DNA from: Tretioscincus oriximinensis
Taxonomy: Eukaryota > Chordata > Lepidosauria > Squamata > Gymnophthalmidae
NCBI GenBank assembly: GCA_022410635.1
Contig: JAJVDF010000211.1
Coordinates: 1,346,930-1,410,929, forward strand
Reading direction: 5' to 3'
Length of the DNA stretch: 64,000 nt
The notes below the pieces were generated by a model. It was not told where the DNA came from, ran no database searches, and worked only from the letters and a program-made list of their open reading frames with translations. Position 1 is the stretch's first letter; each line of letters begins with the position of its first letter. A program made the position numbers and the translations under genes. Positions 10,501-22,593 of this stretch are shown piece by piece.

Positions 10501-11283
10501 ATAATGCTGAAGCCTAAGTCTTTCCCTTCAGGTAGTTTCTTGCTGAGGAGGTCATGAAAGACATGAAAATGTTTTGTTTCGTTTTCTCTTATCACACATA
10601 ATGATATCAGAGAATGCAGTTAGGGTATGATCATTTGAATTGAAATAGGTTCGTTAATAAGCATTCTTTTCAACTTTCAGAGTACAAACTCCAAATGCTT
10701 TATTGCAGAAATTAAATTTGCTGATCACTAATCGACAACAGGGCTAAAGCTATGTGCACACCACTAACCTCAACTAACCATATTAAGTCCTAGGCTCCTT
10801 CAGAAAATAGACAAAAGTGCAAGTGATGCTCAAGGCAGGCTGATGCTTGCAGCAGACAATAAGGCTACTGGATCTATACCACACTACACTCAGTATTTTC
10901 CTGTTCCCCTTTTATAAAGGTTTGCTGAGAAGAGGATATGAATCAGAGATGTTCAAGGAGTACCACATGAATATGCCTTTCAAAGCCAGGATAAAGAACA
11001 GGGAAACCTGACATCTTTCTTGCTGGGTTTCTCTTTCTCAGAACCTGCATTGGGGACAGCTTCCTACAATGCAATTGACCTGCTAACTAACATGTGAGAG
11101 TAGTTCAATCTTAATCCAGACCAAAAGTGAGCTTGCATAACCTGGGTTCTGAGTATGTATATTGCGTAATATGTACAAACACTGAACATTGTTTTATAAA
11201 AAACCAAGCAGCATCTTTAAGATGCCAGATTGTTATAGCTGTTTATTTAAGATCTACCATCCTGACTGAAGACGGATCTCATA

Positions 11284-12222
11284 ATGTCTACAGAAAGTGA
11301 GAACAAAAGTTGTGCTACAGACTTTATCCTCATTGGGTTCAGTGTCAGTTCAAGCAATCAAATGGTTGTTTTTGTCATGAGCTTATTCATCTATTTCTTT
11401 ACTTTGGCAGGGAATCTAACCATTATTGCACTGATTCAAGCAGATCAATATCTCCAAACTCCTATGTACTTCTTCCTGGGCAACCTTGCTTTTGTGGAGA
11501 TATGCTACATTTCCACTACTGCCCCTAAGGTTCTGTGGGATTTCTTGTTAGGGGACAAGAGCATCTCTTTTCTAGGATGTGTACTCCAGATGTACTTCTT
11601 TGTTACTTTGGGGGGAACAGAGTGTGCGCTTCTCTCAGNAATGGCATATGACCGTTACGCAGCTATTTGCCAGCCACTGCGTTATCCACTTTTAATGAAA
11701 TCATCCATATGTTGGGCTTTGCTGGCAGTTTCCTGGATAATTGGTAGTGTTAATTCCATCATCAACACAGCAATTGTCTTCTCCCTCTGCTTTTGCCATT
11801 CCAACCAAATTGACCATTTCTTCTGTGATATTCCTCCTCTTTTGCACCTCTCCTGTTCTGACACCTTTGTGAGTCAAATGGTGACTTTCACTGTCTCAGG
11901 ATGTGTTATAATTTTGCCATTCAGTCTAACTCTCTTCTCCTACATCCTCATAGTTTCATCAATATTCAAAATCAGCACATCACGTGGTAGGTTGAAAGCA
12001 TTTTCAACCTGTGCTTCCCACCTCACTGTTGTAAGCATCTTCTATGGCACGGTGGTCTACACTTACATCCGTCCCTCTTCTGCTCATACACCAAAGGAGG
12101 ATCAACTGGTTTCTGCATTGTATTCCTTCATTACTCCAATGCTGAACCCTCTCATTTATAGTTTCAGGAACAAAGAAGTGCATGGAGCACTTCAGAGAGC
12201 AATGAAAAAGATTAGGTTATAG
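11284..12222 (+). CDS. Olfactory receptor, OR5V1-like (class II), shifted start
   Basis: This 312-residue intact receptor is about 84% identical by eye to the gene at 4505. It shows an NKS sequon at 7-9, GN of helix 1, [34 protein letters not shown] and NPLIY in the expected order. Aligned to its relatives, the ancestral start codon is changed to ACG at 11272-11274, and an in-frame ATG four codons later (ACA in the gene at 4505) now serves as start, so the protein is four residues shorter. The ambiguous base at 11639 sits in a GNA codon that is alanine in the relative. Long stretches from helix 4 to helix 5 are identical to the neighbour's protein. Its role is odorant detection at the cilia of olfactory neurons, by family. 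Confidence 0.95.
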   Translation: MSTESENKSCATDFILIGFSVSSSNQMVVFVMSLFIYFFTLAGNLTIIALIQADQYLQTPMYFFLGNLAFVEICYISTTAPKVLWDFLLGDKSISFLGCVLQMYFFVTLGGTECALLSXMAYDRYAAICQPLRYPLLMKSSICWALLAVSWIIGSVNSIINTAIVFSLCFCHSNQIDHFFCDIPPLLHLSCSDTFVSQMVTFTVSGCVIILPFSLTLFSYILIVSSIFKISTSRGRLKAFSTCASHLTVVSIFYGTVVYTYIRPSSAHTPKEDQLVSALYSFITPMLNPLIYSFRNKEVHGALQRAMKKIRL

Positions 12223-13499
12223 GGAGGGAGTACCTGTTTACTTATTATTTTATTTCTTAAGATTCTTAACTNACTTTACATCAAAATTCCAGGTAGTTAA
12301 CTGGAGAAAGAAAAATGTAAATTACTAATGTTGAAACCCTCTCACATACAACATTAAAAACACTAAACACATGCAAGAGAGAAGAATTGATGAACACAAT
12401 CCTGAATATATAAGGACGTCTTCACAAAACACTGAAAGACTATCAATATTGAGACTTGGTGTACATCTGGGGTCAATTTCCTGCTCTTTCAGCTCAGAAA
12501 AGATAACTTTTTCAAGAATTTGCTTCAGTTGAAGGCCTTAAAATGTTAGAGTTAACATCCTGAATGCAATCTAAAATCAAAATAGCAGTTAATAAAATCT
12601 TTAAAGAATGAAGTAATAAGTCCTGCAGAAAATTCTTATATGTAACATGAGGGCATAATTTTGTATGGTATCCAGATTTAAATCTATGAATCACTGTAGT
12701 CAGTTGATTTTACTCCAGGAAAGACTAGGTTGCTCAGTTAGCTTAAACTCGAGATAAAGTACAGGTATACATGAACTAAAAATTAGTGGTTTGATTATTG
12801 CTGTTATGTTTGAATTCAGGCTAGGTTGAACTGGCCCATCTCAGTTCTTTTTATAGGTTGAATTGTTTGGACCTGTTCATTTGTTAAATGTCATTTAAAG
12901 GATCAATGTGGACAGATAAAAACTAGTTTGAATTGAATTGGACATTACAATCAGTTCAACTGGATCCCTTCAGTTTGATATATTTTCAAACTGACCATTG
13001 GAAATGATATATTTCAAGGAAATGGCCATATTATTCCAGGACCACAATATCCAGCAGTCTCATAGCACATTAGAGAGTAACAACAACAACAGCAACAACG
13101 ACAACAAAAGATAGGCAACATGACTTTTTGTAGATGAATCTGAAGAAGTAGACTTGTCTATTAAATCTCATGTTGGCTAACTTTCTCTTGTTAGTGACTA
13201 AACTACTACGAAACTCCCTCACCTGAAATGGGGAATGGTTTGGGTTCAAGTTCAGTAGGTTGAGTCATCCTGTTCTGTTTGAACTACAAAGGAATCAGTT
13301 TGTATACTATAGAACATATACTCTGCACAACTTTGTAAAAGCAGGTACAATCTTCTCACTTCCTATTCTCAAGAAAGTGATATACACAGCTGCTTTGTTG
13401 TATTAGAATTCAGTTAGTTATTGGATCAATCTAGCCCATTACTATCCTANGCAATGGTGAAGGAAATGAATTGCCTTACTTGAACCAGATGGAGTTGAG
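12223..13499. other. Intergenic
   Basis: There is no gene. At about 13050-13200 a degenerate pair of inverted segments (GAATCTGAAGAAGTAGACTT centre, TTTCTCTTGTTAGT arm) resembles the R-pal repeat, with a CAA/ACA simple repeat inside. The remainder is unremarkable AT-rich sequence. Confidence 0.55.
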
Positions 13500-14895
13500 A
13501 TGTTGAGTTGTTATCTACTGAAGGAACTAGCAGAAGTAATAGCAGAACCACCTATAGACCTGTGAGACTGACTTCAATATCAGGAAAGCTCCTTGAACAA
13601 GTTATAAAGCAGCATGTATGCCAGCACTTGGTTAGGAATGCTGTAATTAATCAGAGCCAACATGGATTTGTAACAAACAAGTCATGCCAGACTAATCTAA
13701 TTTCTTTCTATGATAGAATTACTGAATGGGAATTGCAGATGATGTGGTATATCTTGACTTCAGTATAGCATTTGACAAAGTATCTCATTCCATCCTTATT
13801 GAAAAAATGGTCAAGTATGGGATTGACAAAACAACATTTAGATGGATTGAAAACTGGCTTAGTGATCGTACTCAAAGAGTGGTAATAAATGATTGCACAT
13901 CCAATTGGAAGAATGTTTCAAGTGGTGTACCACAAGGGTCTGTCCTAGGCCCAGTGCTATTTAACATATTTATAAATGATCTAGATGAAGGAATTGAAGG
14001 AAAACTTATCAGATTTGCTGATGACATAAAACTAGGCGGTGTTGCTAATACTAAACAAGATAGAGATAGGATTCAAAAAGATCTAGACAAGCTTGAACAA
14101 TNGGCTGAAACAAACAGAATGGTATTTAACAGAGAGAAATGCAAGATCCTACATCTGGGCAAAAATAATGAAAACAGCACATATAGAATGGGAGGAATAT
14201 GTCTGAGCAGCAGCACAGGTGAGAAGGACCTGGGTGTTTTGTTAGATCACAGATTAAACATGAGTCAACAGTGTGAAGCAGCTGCAAAAAAGGCAAACAC
14301 AATCCTGGGATATGTCAAGAGGGGCATAGAATCTCGCTCATGTGAAGTAATTATTCATCTCTACAGTACTTTGGTACGACCACACTTGGAATACTGTGTT
14401 TAGCTCGGGGGGGGGGCAATTTAAAAAGGACATTGATAAACTAGAGCAAGTCCAAAAGACAGTTACAAGGATGGTGAGTGGTCTGGAAACCATGTCCTAT
14501 GAGGAATGGTTAAAGGATCTAGGGATGTTTAGTTTGCAAAAGAGAAGATTGAGAGGAGACCTGATAGGCATCTGCAAATATCTGAAGGGCCGTCACAGAG
14601 CAGAGGGATCAGCATTGTTCTCATTAGCACATGGAAGGACTAGAAACAATGGAATGAAACTGCAAGGGAGCAGATTTAGATTAGAGATCAGAAAAAAAAC
14701 TTTCTAACAGTCAGGGTGATAAACCAGTGGAAGTTTGCCACAGGGGGTGATGAGTTCACCTTCACTGGAAGTCTTCAAACAGAGACTGGACAGTCGTCTT
14801 TCTGGGATTGTTTAATGAGTCCTGCATCGAGCAGAGGGTTGGACCTGATGACCCTGGAGGTCCCTTCCAACTCTATGTTTCTATGATTCTACAAA
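13500..14895 (+). mobile_element. CR1 LINE (subfamily 'A'), 5'-truncated, broken ORF2
   Basis: The plus strand encodes reverse transcriptase in two overlapping frames. YRPVRLTSISGKLLEQ and SQHGF lie in 13508-13768. DFSIAFDKVSHS, GVPQGSVLGPVLFNIFINDL and the catalytic FADDIKLGG lie in 13726-14403. The C-terminal part (13 kDa-size frame) is in 14396-14707, after a poly-G tract that shifts the frame. The 3' UTR ends at about 14895 with TATGTTTCTATGATTCTA, the typical CR1 terminal repeat. The 5' end, including the endonuclease, is missing, as is normal for CR1. At least two frameshifts and no intact ORF make it an immobile relic. Confidence 0.9.
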
Positions 14896-15353
14896 GTGAT
14901 GTCAGCTCACCCCAAACCACCAAATGCTCTCAGCTGCCTCGTATAGATAGTAACAAATTTAGTGAGCAGGACAGAATCTTACAGCTCCCATATTTGGGTT
15001 TGCAGGATGCTTGCCAAGTCTACTAAACCTATATTGTATTTAATTCTCATGCATTCAATCCCTAAATCCCATAAAAACTACTGAGATATCCAGGAGCAGA
15101 AACAAGATTGTACTTTCCTTTCTCTCTCTTTTGCAAAAGTTTCATTATCATTAAACAATCTTGAAGCATTTTCTTGAAAAAACAGAAACCATTGTAAAAG
15201 ATACTTGCCAAAAGATTTTGCCAAAAATACAGTCAACGAAGAATGAGACTTCATGATCATGGTTGAGAGTATTCCTCACTATTCCTTATTTATATTGTTC
15301 ATCCATGGAGTTCAAGAAAACTTATTAATGTACATAATACCAATGTACCAATT
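14896..15353. other. Intergenic, nothing recognised
   Basis: About 460 bp of AT-rich sequence between two CR1 pieces, with no conserved open frame, repeat or RNA gene that I can see. Confidence 0.5.
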
Positions 15354-15494
15354 GGAATCATAGAATCATAGAGTTAGAAGGAACCTCCAGGGCCATTGAG
15401 TCCAACCTCCTGCACAATGCAGGATTCATTAAACAATCCCAGACAGATGACTGTCTAGTCTCTGTTTAAAGACTTCCAGCGAAGATGAACTCAC
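15354..15494 (-). mobile_element. CR1-A LINE 3' end, split by an LTR insertion
   Basis: It begins with GGAATCATAGAATCATAGAG and proceeds through GCACAATGCAGGATTCATTA, stopping at GATGAACTCAC. The continuation, CTCACCACCTCCTGTGGCAA, is found at 19197, on the other side of the LTR. CTCAC is duplicated at both edges. Confidence 0.85.
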
Positions 15495-18400
15495 TGTGGN
15501 GACCCCTACTTGAGGCCCCCACTATTAGATTACCCTCCCAGCTAGGGGTGCCACAATATCACCCTGTTGCCCAATCCAGCACCCACGACTGCTTGGAGCA
15601 ACAGTACTATCCTCAGGCCTACACAAGGCCCCTGTGTTTACTTCAATGATGGGGCTTTATTCCAAGCCCCCACCAGTAGCCTGCTTATTTAGTGTTAGAA
15701 CATAAGAAAATAAGAGGAGCCATACTGGATCAGACCACAGCCCATCAAGTCCAGCATTCTGTCTCACACAGAGGCCCACCAGATGCACCTGGGCAGTCCG
15801 AACAGAGGAAAGCAAAATATGCACCTGTTCATGACTCCCTGCAAATGGTATTTCAGGAGTCCTGCCTGTGCTCCATCCCAGAGGCAACATCTAGACATCC
15901 ATCCTAGTATCCATTTATACCTTTGGTGTCCATAAACCTGTCTAGTCCTGTCTTGAAACTATCCAAGCTGTTAGCTACCACTACCTCTTCAGGAAGTAAA
16001 TTCCACAGGCCGATGACCCTCTGGGTGAAAAAATACTTTCCTTTGTCTGTTCTCACTTTTCTACCCAACAGTTTTAAGGAGTGCCCTCTGGTCCTTGTGT
16101 TGTGTGATAGAGAAAACATTTTTTCTCTATTCACCCTGTCGATCCCATGCATGATTTTGTACACTTCAATCAGATCACCCCTCAAACGTCTCCTTTCAAG
16201 GCTGAAGAGGCCCAAATGTTGCAGCCTTGCTTCGTAAGGGAGGTGCTCCAGACACTTGATCATTTTTGTTGCCCTTTTCTGCACCTTCTCCAGTTCCAAA
16301 ATATCTCTCTTGAGATGTGGTGACCAGAATTGAACACAGTATTCCAAATGTGGCCTCACCACAGATTTATAAGGAGGCAAAACAACATTTGCTGACTTGT
16401 TTTCGATTCCTTTCCTAATTATCCCCAACATGGAATTTGCCTTTTTTGCACACTGGGTTGACATTTTCATTGAATTGTCCACTAACACCCCAAGATCCTT
16501 TTCTTGCTCGGTCACAGAAAGCTTGGTTCCCATCAGGTGGTAGGAGTATTTTGGGTTCTTTGCCCCAATATGCATGACCTTGCACTTGCTTAAGTTGAAG
16601 TGCATTTGCCACTTTGATGCCCACTCACCCAATTTCAATAAATCACTCTGGAGTGTCTTACAATCATTTTCAGTTTTCACTACCCTGAACAGTTTAGTGT
16701 CGTCAGCAAACTTAGCTACTTCACTATTTACCTCGGCATCCAGATCATTTATAAATATATTGAAAAGCAAGGGTCCCAGTACAGATCCCTGGGGTACCCC
16801 ACTTCTTACCTCTTTCCACTCAGAGAACTGTCCATTTAATACTACCCTCTGTTTTCTATCTTTTAGCCAGTTTCCAATCCAGGACAAAGTCTGTCCTCTT
16901 ATACCATGAGTACGGAGCTTTTTTAGAAACCTTTGATGTGGGACTTTATCAAAAGCCTTCTGAAAATCTAGATAGACAATATCAACTGGATCCCCTTTAT
17001 CTACATGTTTGTTAACACTTTCAAAGAATTCTAGCAAGTTGGTAAGGCATGACTTACCCTTGCTGAAGCCATGCTGGGTTTCATTCAGCAATGCGTGCCT
17101 CTCCATATGTTTAGTAATTTTGTCCTTGATTATGGTTTCCAACACTTTACCTGGAATTGATGTTAAACTGATGGGTCTATAATTTCCGGGATCACCCCGG
17201 GATCCTTTTTTGAAGATTGGTGTTACATTAGCTACCTTCCAATCTATTGGTACTATGCCTGATCTTAAGGAAAGATTAAATATTTTGGTTAGAAGTTCAG
17301 CAATTTCGCATTTGAGTTCTTTAAGAATTCTGGGTGAATGCCGTCTGGCCCTGGGGATTTATAAATGTTCAGCTTATTTAGGCTTGCAAGGACCTCCTCC
17401 CTTGTTATCGCTATCCCATTTAATTCCTCTGGTGTTCTTTCTGAGAAAACTAAATCTGTTGCGGGTAAATTCCCTCTGTCTTCTTCAGTGAAAACTGAAG
17501 CAAAAAATTCATTTAACCTCTCTGCAATCTCCACGTCCTCCTTGATTATGCCCTTTTGTCCATTGCTGTCGAGTGGTCCGACTGCTTTCCTGGTAGGATT
17601 CTTTTTTCTGATACATTTGAAAAAGTCCTTATTATTTCTTTTAATATTCTTTGCAATGTGCTCCTCAAAGTTTTTCTTCNCATCCCTGACTACCTCCTTG
17701 CATTTGGTTTGCCACAGTTTGTGCTCCCTTCTGTTCTCCTCACTAGGATAAGCCTTCCACTTTTTAAATGAGTTTCTCTTCATTCTAATTACTTCCTTTA
17801 CTGCAGAGGTAAGCCATACGGGTGTCTTCTTGGACTTGGCAGAACCCTTTCTTCTCTTGGGAATGCATTTTATTTGAGCTTCCAATATTGTATTTACAAA
17901 CAATTTCCACGCTTTTTGAAGGGACTGGACTTTTCACACTTTCCCTTTTATTTTTTATTTTTTTTTACCATTTTCCTCATTTTGGGAAAATTTCCTCTGT
18001 GAAAGTTGAAGGTTTCTGTGTTAGAACTGTTTGACAATTTTCTATCCACGTTCAGGTTGAAAGTTATCGTATTGTGGTCACTGTTTCCTATGGGATCAGT
18101 TACAGTCACATCTTGTATCAGGTCCTGTTCATTACCTAGGACTAAATCCAGGATTCCATTTCCCCTGGTTGGTTCTAAAACCACCTCCTCTAGGAAGCAA
18201 TCAGTTAGCATGTGTAGGAATTTTATTTCTTTTTCATGAGTTGAACAAGAGTATGCCCAATCAATGTGTGGATAGTTAAAGTCTCCCATTATTACTACCC
18301 TTCACTTTTTGGAATCTTCAATGACCTCATGTTCCAAACGAGTATTGCTTTCAGGTGTTTGTTTAGGAGGCCGGTAGCATACTCCCAATATTAGGCTTGT

Positions 18401-19196
18401 TTTCTGACCTGATAATGTTATCCCCAGTGCTTCTGTGGATAGGTCTGTTTTACCTGGAAATTCCAGTTCGTAGGATTCAACCTACACCACCACCAGGTCT
18501 CCCTTTCCTATCTTTTCTGTATAGTTTGTAACCTGGGATTACTGTATCCCATTGGTTTTCTTCGTTCCACCAGGTTTCAGTTATGCCAATAATATCGACA
18601 TTATTGTCAATCACTAAGCATTCCAACTCCCCTATTTTTGCTCGGAGGCTTCTGGCATTTGCATAAGGGAAACAAAAGAAAGAGATATATGAATTGAAAC
18701 AAATAACAAGTTTATTGTTTACAAATAAGAAATAGTAAGAAGATAAGAATAATAAAGCTTCGGCTTTTATAAAGTAAGCCTGATTCAAGCACACACACCA
18801 AGCAAGAGCAACATTAGTTTCCAGATACTTAAAGAGACAGGCCCTGTGTCACTTTATTTGTTCCAGCCCCAAGTCAAGCCTCAACTTTAGCTCTTTCAGG
18901 CCACCAAACACTTCCACCCTCTCCCTCTGAGGCAGATCAGAAGCGGACCCCTCTGTCAACNTGCTACACCACAAGTCTCTCTGACAGAAAGGCCTCTAGC
19001 CCTGGTCAGCTTCCCTTTTATTTGTTGACCAGCCNTCTACTCGAGGCCCCATTGGCTGGCTCCTCCAGCTACGCCCCCTCNCAAACAGGGANTCAGGAAG
19101 CCATGCCCCTGCCCAGGCCTGCTCTTCCCCACTCCCTGTGGGATATCTGGTAAGTTTATAAAAGAAATACAAACCTTTAAAATGNAAAACACCACA
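15495..19196 (-). mobile_element. Solo LTR with TG..CA ends, split by CR1-B; outer span of nest
   Basis: The ends are TGTGG (15495) and CCACA (19196), perfect inverted LTR termini, with a 5-bp target duplication CTCAC at 15490-15494 and 19197-19201. Without the CR1-B insert (15697-18668) about 730 bp remains. On the minus strand there are several AATAAA signals (for example near 18855 and 19022), fitting an LTR read right to left. No internal retroviral genes are present, so it is a solo LTR left by recombination. The 5-bp duplication fits either a Ty3-type retrotransposon or a retrovirus; I cannot decide between them. Confidence 0.75.
15697..18668 (-). mobile_element. CR1 LINE (subfamily 'B'), nearly complete broken ORF2, inside LTR
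   Basis: The minus strand reads, in order: the start of the endonuclease domain (YANARSLRAKIGELE, ending near 18477), more endonuclease (GDFNYPHIDWAYS, 17948-18289), the linker and early RT (17289-17903, ending SPGPDGIHP), then RT and the C-terminus (15904-17145). The last contains YLDFQKAFDKVPH, GVPQGSVLGPLLFNIFIND and catalytic FADDTKLF. Frames break near 18290-18476, 17904-17947 and about 17330, so no intact enzyme is made. The 3' tail at 15697 has TTATG/TTCTT repeats. The 5' end at about 18668 starts abruptly in the endonuclease. It was inserted into the LTR after that LTR had landed in an older CR1-A. Confidence 0.9.
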
Positions 19197-19235
19197 CTCA
19201 CCACCTCCTGTGGCAAACTATGTGGAAGTTAGTTT
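19197..19235 (-). mobile_element. CR1-A LINE, remainder beyond LTR insertion
   Basis: CTCACCACCTCCTGTGGCAA continues the CR1-A 3' region that was cut at 15494. The same order, uninterrupted, occurs at 14735-14760 on the plus strand. How far it extends beyond about 19235 is unclear. Confidence 0.7.
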
Positions 19236-22200
19236 GAGATGTACGGAATCTAAGTACATTTGAAAATATGTGTAATAATTAATGGGGGGGACAAAGCAAC
19301 TTAAACTTTATTTTTCATTCTGAAATATTTCATTCAATATGTAATTAGACATTATTGAATTATTCCATATTTTTCACTTCTCGAGATTTTTTACTCTTCT
19401 GGATTCTCTGTAAAGAAGCTAATATATTATTAAACAAAGAGCATATATAAATAAATATTCAGAAAGTTGTTGTTACTNGAAGATCATGGAAGACAATGCT
19501 TGATGGCAGGCACATATCAAATGTCATTTACACTCATCATTTCTAATGCAATTTCTGTTCATCAATGCCATGTTTACTTCCCAAGATGTGAGTAGTGTTT
19601 GCTGTCCTTAGTTTCCCCTTACAGCACTTAAGAGACTATGCTAATGACCCATGAGATTTCTTATGCCCAATTTCTGCTGGGAAATTGCCCAGTTTAACAA
19701 AACAGTAAAAACATGGCTACACCAATAATTCAGTGGCAGAAAAAGAAACGATAAAAGTTGCTGTACGCTGTCTACTAAAAGCAAATGAAGANTATCTCAT
19801 ACAAAGCTGGAATTTCTTCTGGTGGCTGAATTTTTCCAGAGATAGCAATGAAATAATCATTGTCCATGACTTTGTTCACATTTCTTTGAAATTCTAAAAC
19901 AACTTATCAAGCAGGTAATCAACATGGTTTTGCAGTAGATTTCTTACTGACAAATGATGATATGTTTTCTAGACAAAGGAAGGAAGATTAATAGATTCAT
20001 TTGGTAGGATTTGGTATGCAATTCCAGGTATATGACACTGACCAAGAATTCTACAACAGGGCTGGGCATTAAGGTTCCTAGGTACCACACAGTTGTGACC
20101 AAGTGCATGGATACTTTTATCGAGTGCCCCTATGCAGTTTTCCTGATAGAGTTACAAAAGTGATTTACATTTCTTATTCTGAGAACTGTTCAGGGACCAA
20201 ACTGGGANTCTCTGTTTTCCAAACAGCTTGCACTATCACTGAGCTGTATGCATGCTGGACATTATGGTAATGAATTACAATTTGGTGAACAATTACCATG
20301 CTGATGGTAGCAAACAGAAGCTATTTAGCAATAACCAAAGGGCCACAAGATTCTCAATGCTTCTTAAACAATACTAATAAACATGTATGCTGCGAATAAA
20401 TGTATTGACCAGATATAAAGGTATAAAGGTAACTGAAATAATACCTGGAGCACAGAATCCAGCCAGAGAACATGGGATATATATGTGGCAGGCAATATAA
20501 AAGGAATAAAGTTGAAAGTAATTATTTACTAAAAAGACAAATAATTACTTATAAATAATTAGTTGTAGAACGAAGCAGAAATATTCTTTTAACAGGAAGA
20601 ATCGACCTTTTGACTTAAGGAATGTTTCAATGCACAAATGCGATAGGATGAAAGTTCTGCTGGATCCAAAGACAAGATCAAGAATGGACATTGCTGAGTA
20701 AAGAATCACAATGTAAGTTTGACCATGATGATGCACATTTCAAATAGAGATGGATCCCAAAGACATTAAGTGGCAAAGGTCAAAGGAAGAGAACAGCATT
20801 GTCATTTAGGCTCTACGTAAAATCTCATTGTTTTCATAAACTGTGTATGTTTATTGCCCTCAACATAAACATCGGTCAAGAGTCACAAAGTTTCTGGAGG
20901 TCTGTTCTTAAAGAAATGTGATAAGGATTTAGAAAAATGTTTATTTTAATTTTAAGAATTAAATTTAAGACTGGGAAAAGCAGGTGATGTCAAGAATGAG
21001 GGATTGCACATTTTTAATCCCAACAAACTGCATAAAATATACATTTTTATATAGTTTTAAGAAGAAGAGGGAAGGAGAAGTAGGAGAAGAGGGTGCAAGC
21101 ATGAATCTTCTCAACAGAGGTTCAGTCATCATCAAGGCTTTCATCGAATGAAAATGAAGGAGAGCTGAGGACCACAATGAAGATCTCTGGAGCAGATTGC
21201 AGCCAATATTTACTTAATCTTTGAATCTATGAGCAGATGGATGGGTGAGATAGTAAACTAAAAGACCTAAGTTTAGCTTCAGACTAAGTGACAGACATAC
21301 ACACTAAAGATCTACATTTAGTTTTAAGGACACACACTTTAGATTTACTTCTAAATATAGTTCTTACATTTTGATACCAGTTATTAAGATTTTCACTTAG
21401 ATAATATTTTTCTCTATTTCTTTCCTCTATGCGCAATGAAACCAGAGAGGGGAATTCTTTGTTTTGATGTTGTTTTACTGTATTTTCAATGTTTTTGAAC
21501 AGCTGTATTTTTTCTGTTTTTAGCCTTTTCTTTGAGAGATTTTTCATAAAGTTTATTCTGATTCAATGTTTTGTTTCCACCTTGAATTTTTGTCTCTTAT
21601 GAATTTAATTATGCAATTTTATGTTTTTCAAACCTTAAACACAAAACACCCCGCTACAAAATAATTTTGTACACTACATTTTCTCTATCGCACAACACTA
21701 GGACCAGGAGGCATTCCTAGAAAGAATGAGGACAGACAAGGGAAAGCATTTTTCACCCAGAGGGTCATTGGCCTGTGGAATTTACTTCAAGAAGTGGTAG
21801 TAGCTAGCAGCCTGGAAATCTTTAAAACAGCTTGGACAAGTTCATGGACACCAAGGGTATAAAAATAGCTATTTGGATGGATCCGACCTCCAGGATCCAT
21901 TTGCAGAGTGTCGAGAACTGGNGAAGGTTTTGCTTTCTTCTGTTCCAGACTGCCCAGGTGCAATTGGTAAGCCACTGTGTGAGGCAGAATGCTGGACTAG
22001 ATGGACCTTAGGGCCATTCAGCAGGGCTCCTCTTATTTTTTTTTTAGCAAACGTACATTATTTTGATTCAAACATCTCAAAAGAGGTTCAGACATTATGG
22101 CCACCTACAAATGTCTTCTTTTTAATCTGCTATTTAGCAAAATTCTGGAGTAACGTACCTCGAGAATGACCACTTGTCCAAATGGCAAGGCATGGGGAAT

Positions 22201-22569
22201 TCAGAGGGACATATCCAGCTGAATGCCTTGCTCCATCTAAATTTTTCATGCTGACAAAATACCCAGTCATGGTTGCTTGCCATTCTTTTAGGTCTGGTTT
22301 GACGCACACACACGGCAGCNTTTCCTAAAATGGGGAATCAAAGCAGTAAATCTCTAAACAAAATTAATGCTTTTGCCATGCTTTTGCCATTTATTTTATT
22401 TTTATGACCTTAAACAATCAGGCAGTGATACTGTTGTTAATTACTTATCCTAAGTACCAGAAGTTGATAATAACCAATAATGGAATAATAACTAATTTAC
22501 AAATATAATGTCTGCCCTTTTTATTTCCTTTGTCAAACTGCACCATTTCTGTGGCTACTTCTCATCTAA
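19236..22569. repeat. Upstream block of 5V1-like tandem unit 3
   Basis: About 19300-19950 aligns with 8770-9400 and 1500-1850 (CACTTAAGAGACTATGCTAA, GGGAAATTGCCCAGTTTAAC, GCAGGTAATCAACATGGTTT). The middle part (20040-21680) is AT-rich with nothing I can identify. A CR1-B fragment occupies 21680-22050. No OR relic was seen in this stretch. Confidence 0.55.
21680..22050 (+). mobile_element. CR1-B LINE 3' fragment
   Basis: The plus strand starts in the ORF2 C-terminus (CGCACAACACTAGGACCAGG; TTTTTCACCCAGAGGGTCAT) and runs into the 3' UTR (GATGGACCTTAGGGCCATTC, CAGCAGGGCTCCTCTTAT). It is colinear with the reverse complement of 15700-16130. Confidence 0.75.
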
Positions 22570-22593
22570 GAAGATCTACTATCCTGCCTGAAG

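Larger units (their letters stand above)
8736..11250. repeat. Upstream block of 5V1-like tandem unit 2
   Basis: About 8990-9720 aligns with the upstream regions of the genes at 4505 and 22594 (same ordered landmarks as in unit 1). It also holds a foldback element (9984-10112) and a SINE (10228-10500). Beyond those, 10500-11250 shows no feature I can name. It is non-coding; short open frames here are scattered and unconserved. Confidence 0.55.

Noticed and set aside
15495..19196. Full-length endogenous retrovirus
   Set aside because: Only LTR sequence and an inserted CR1 lie between the ends; I see no gag, pol or env-like coding sequence of retroviral type.
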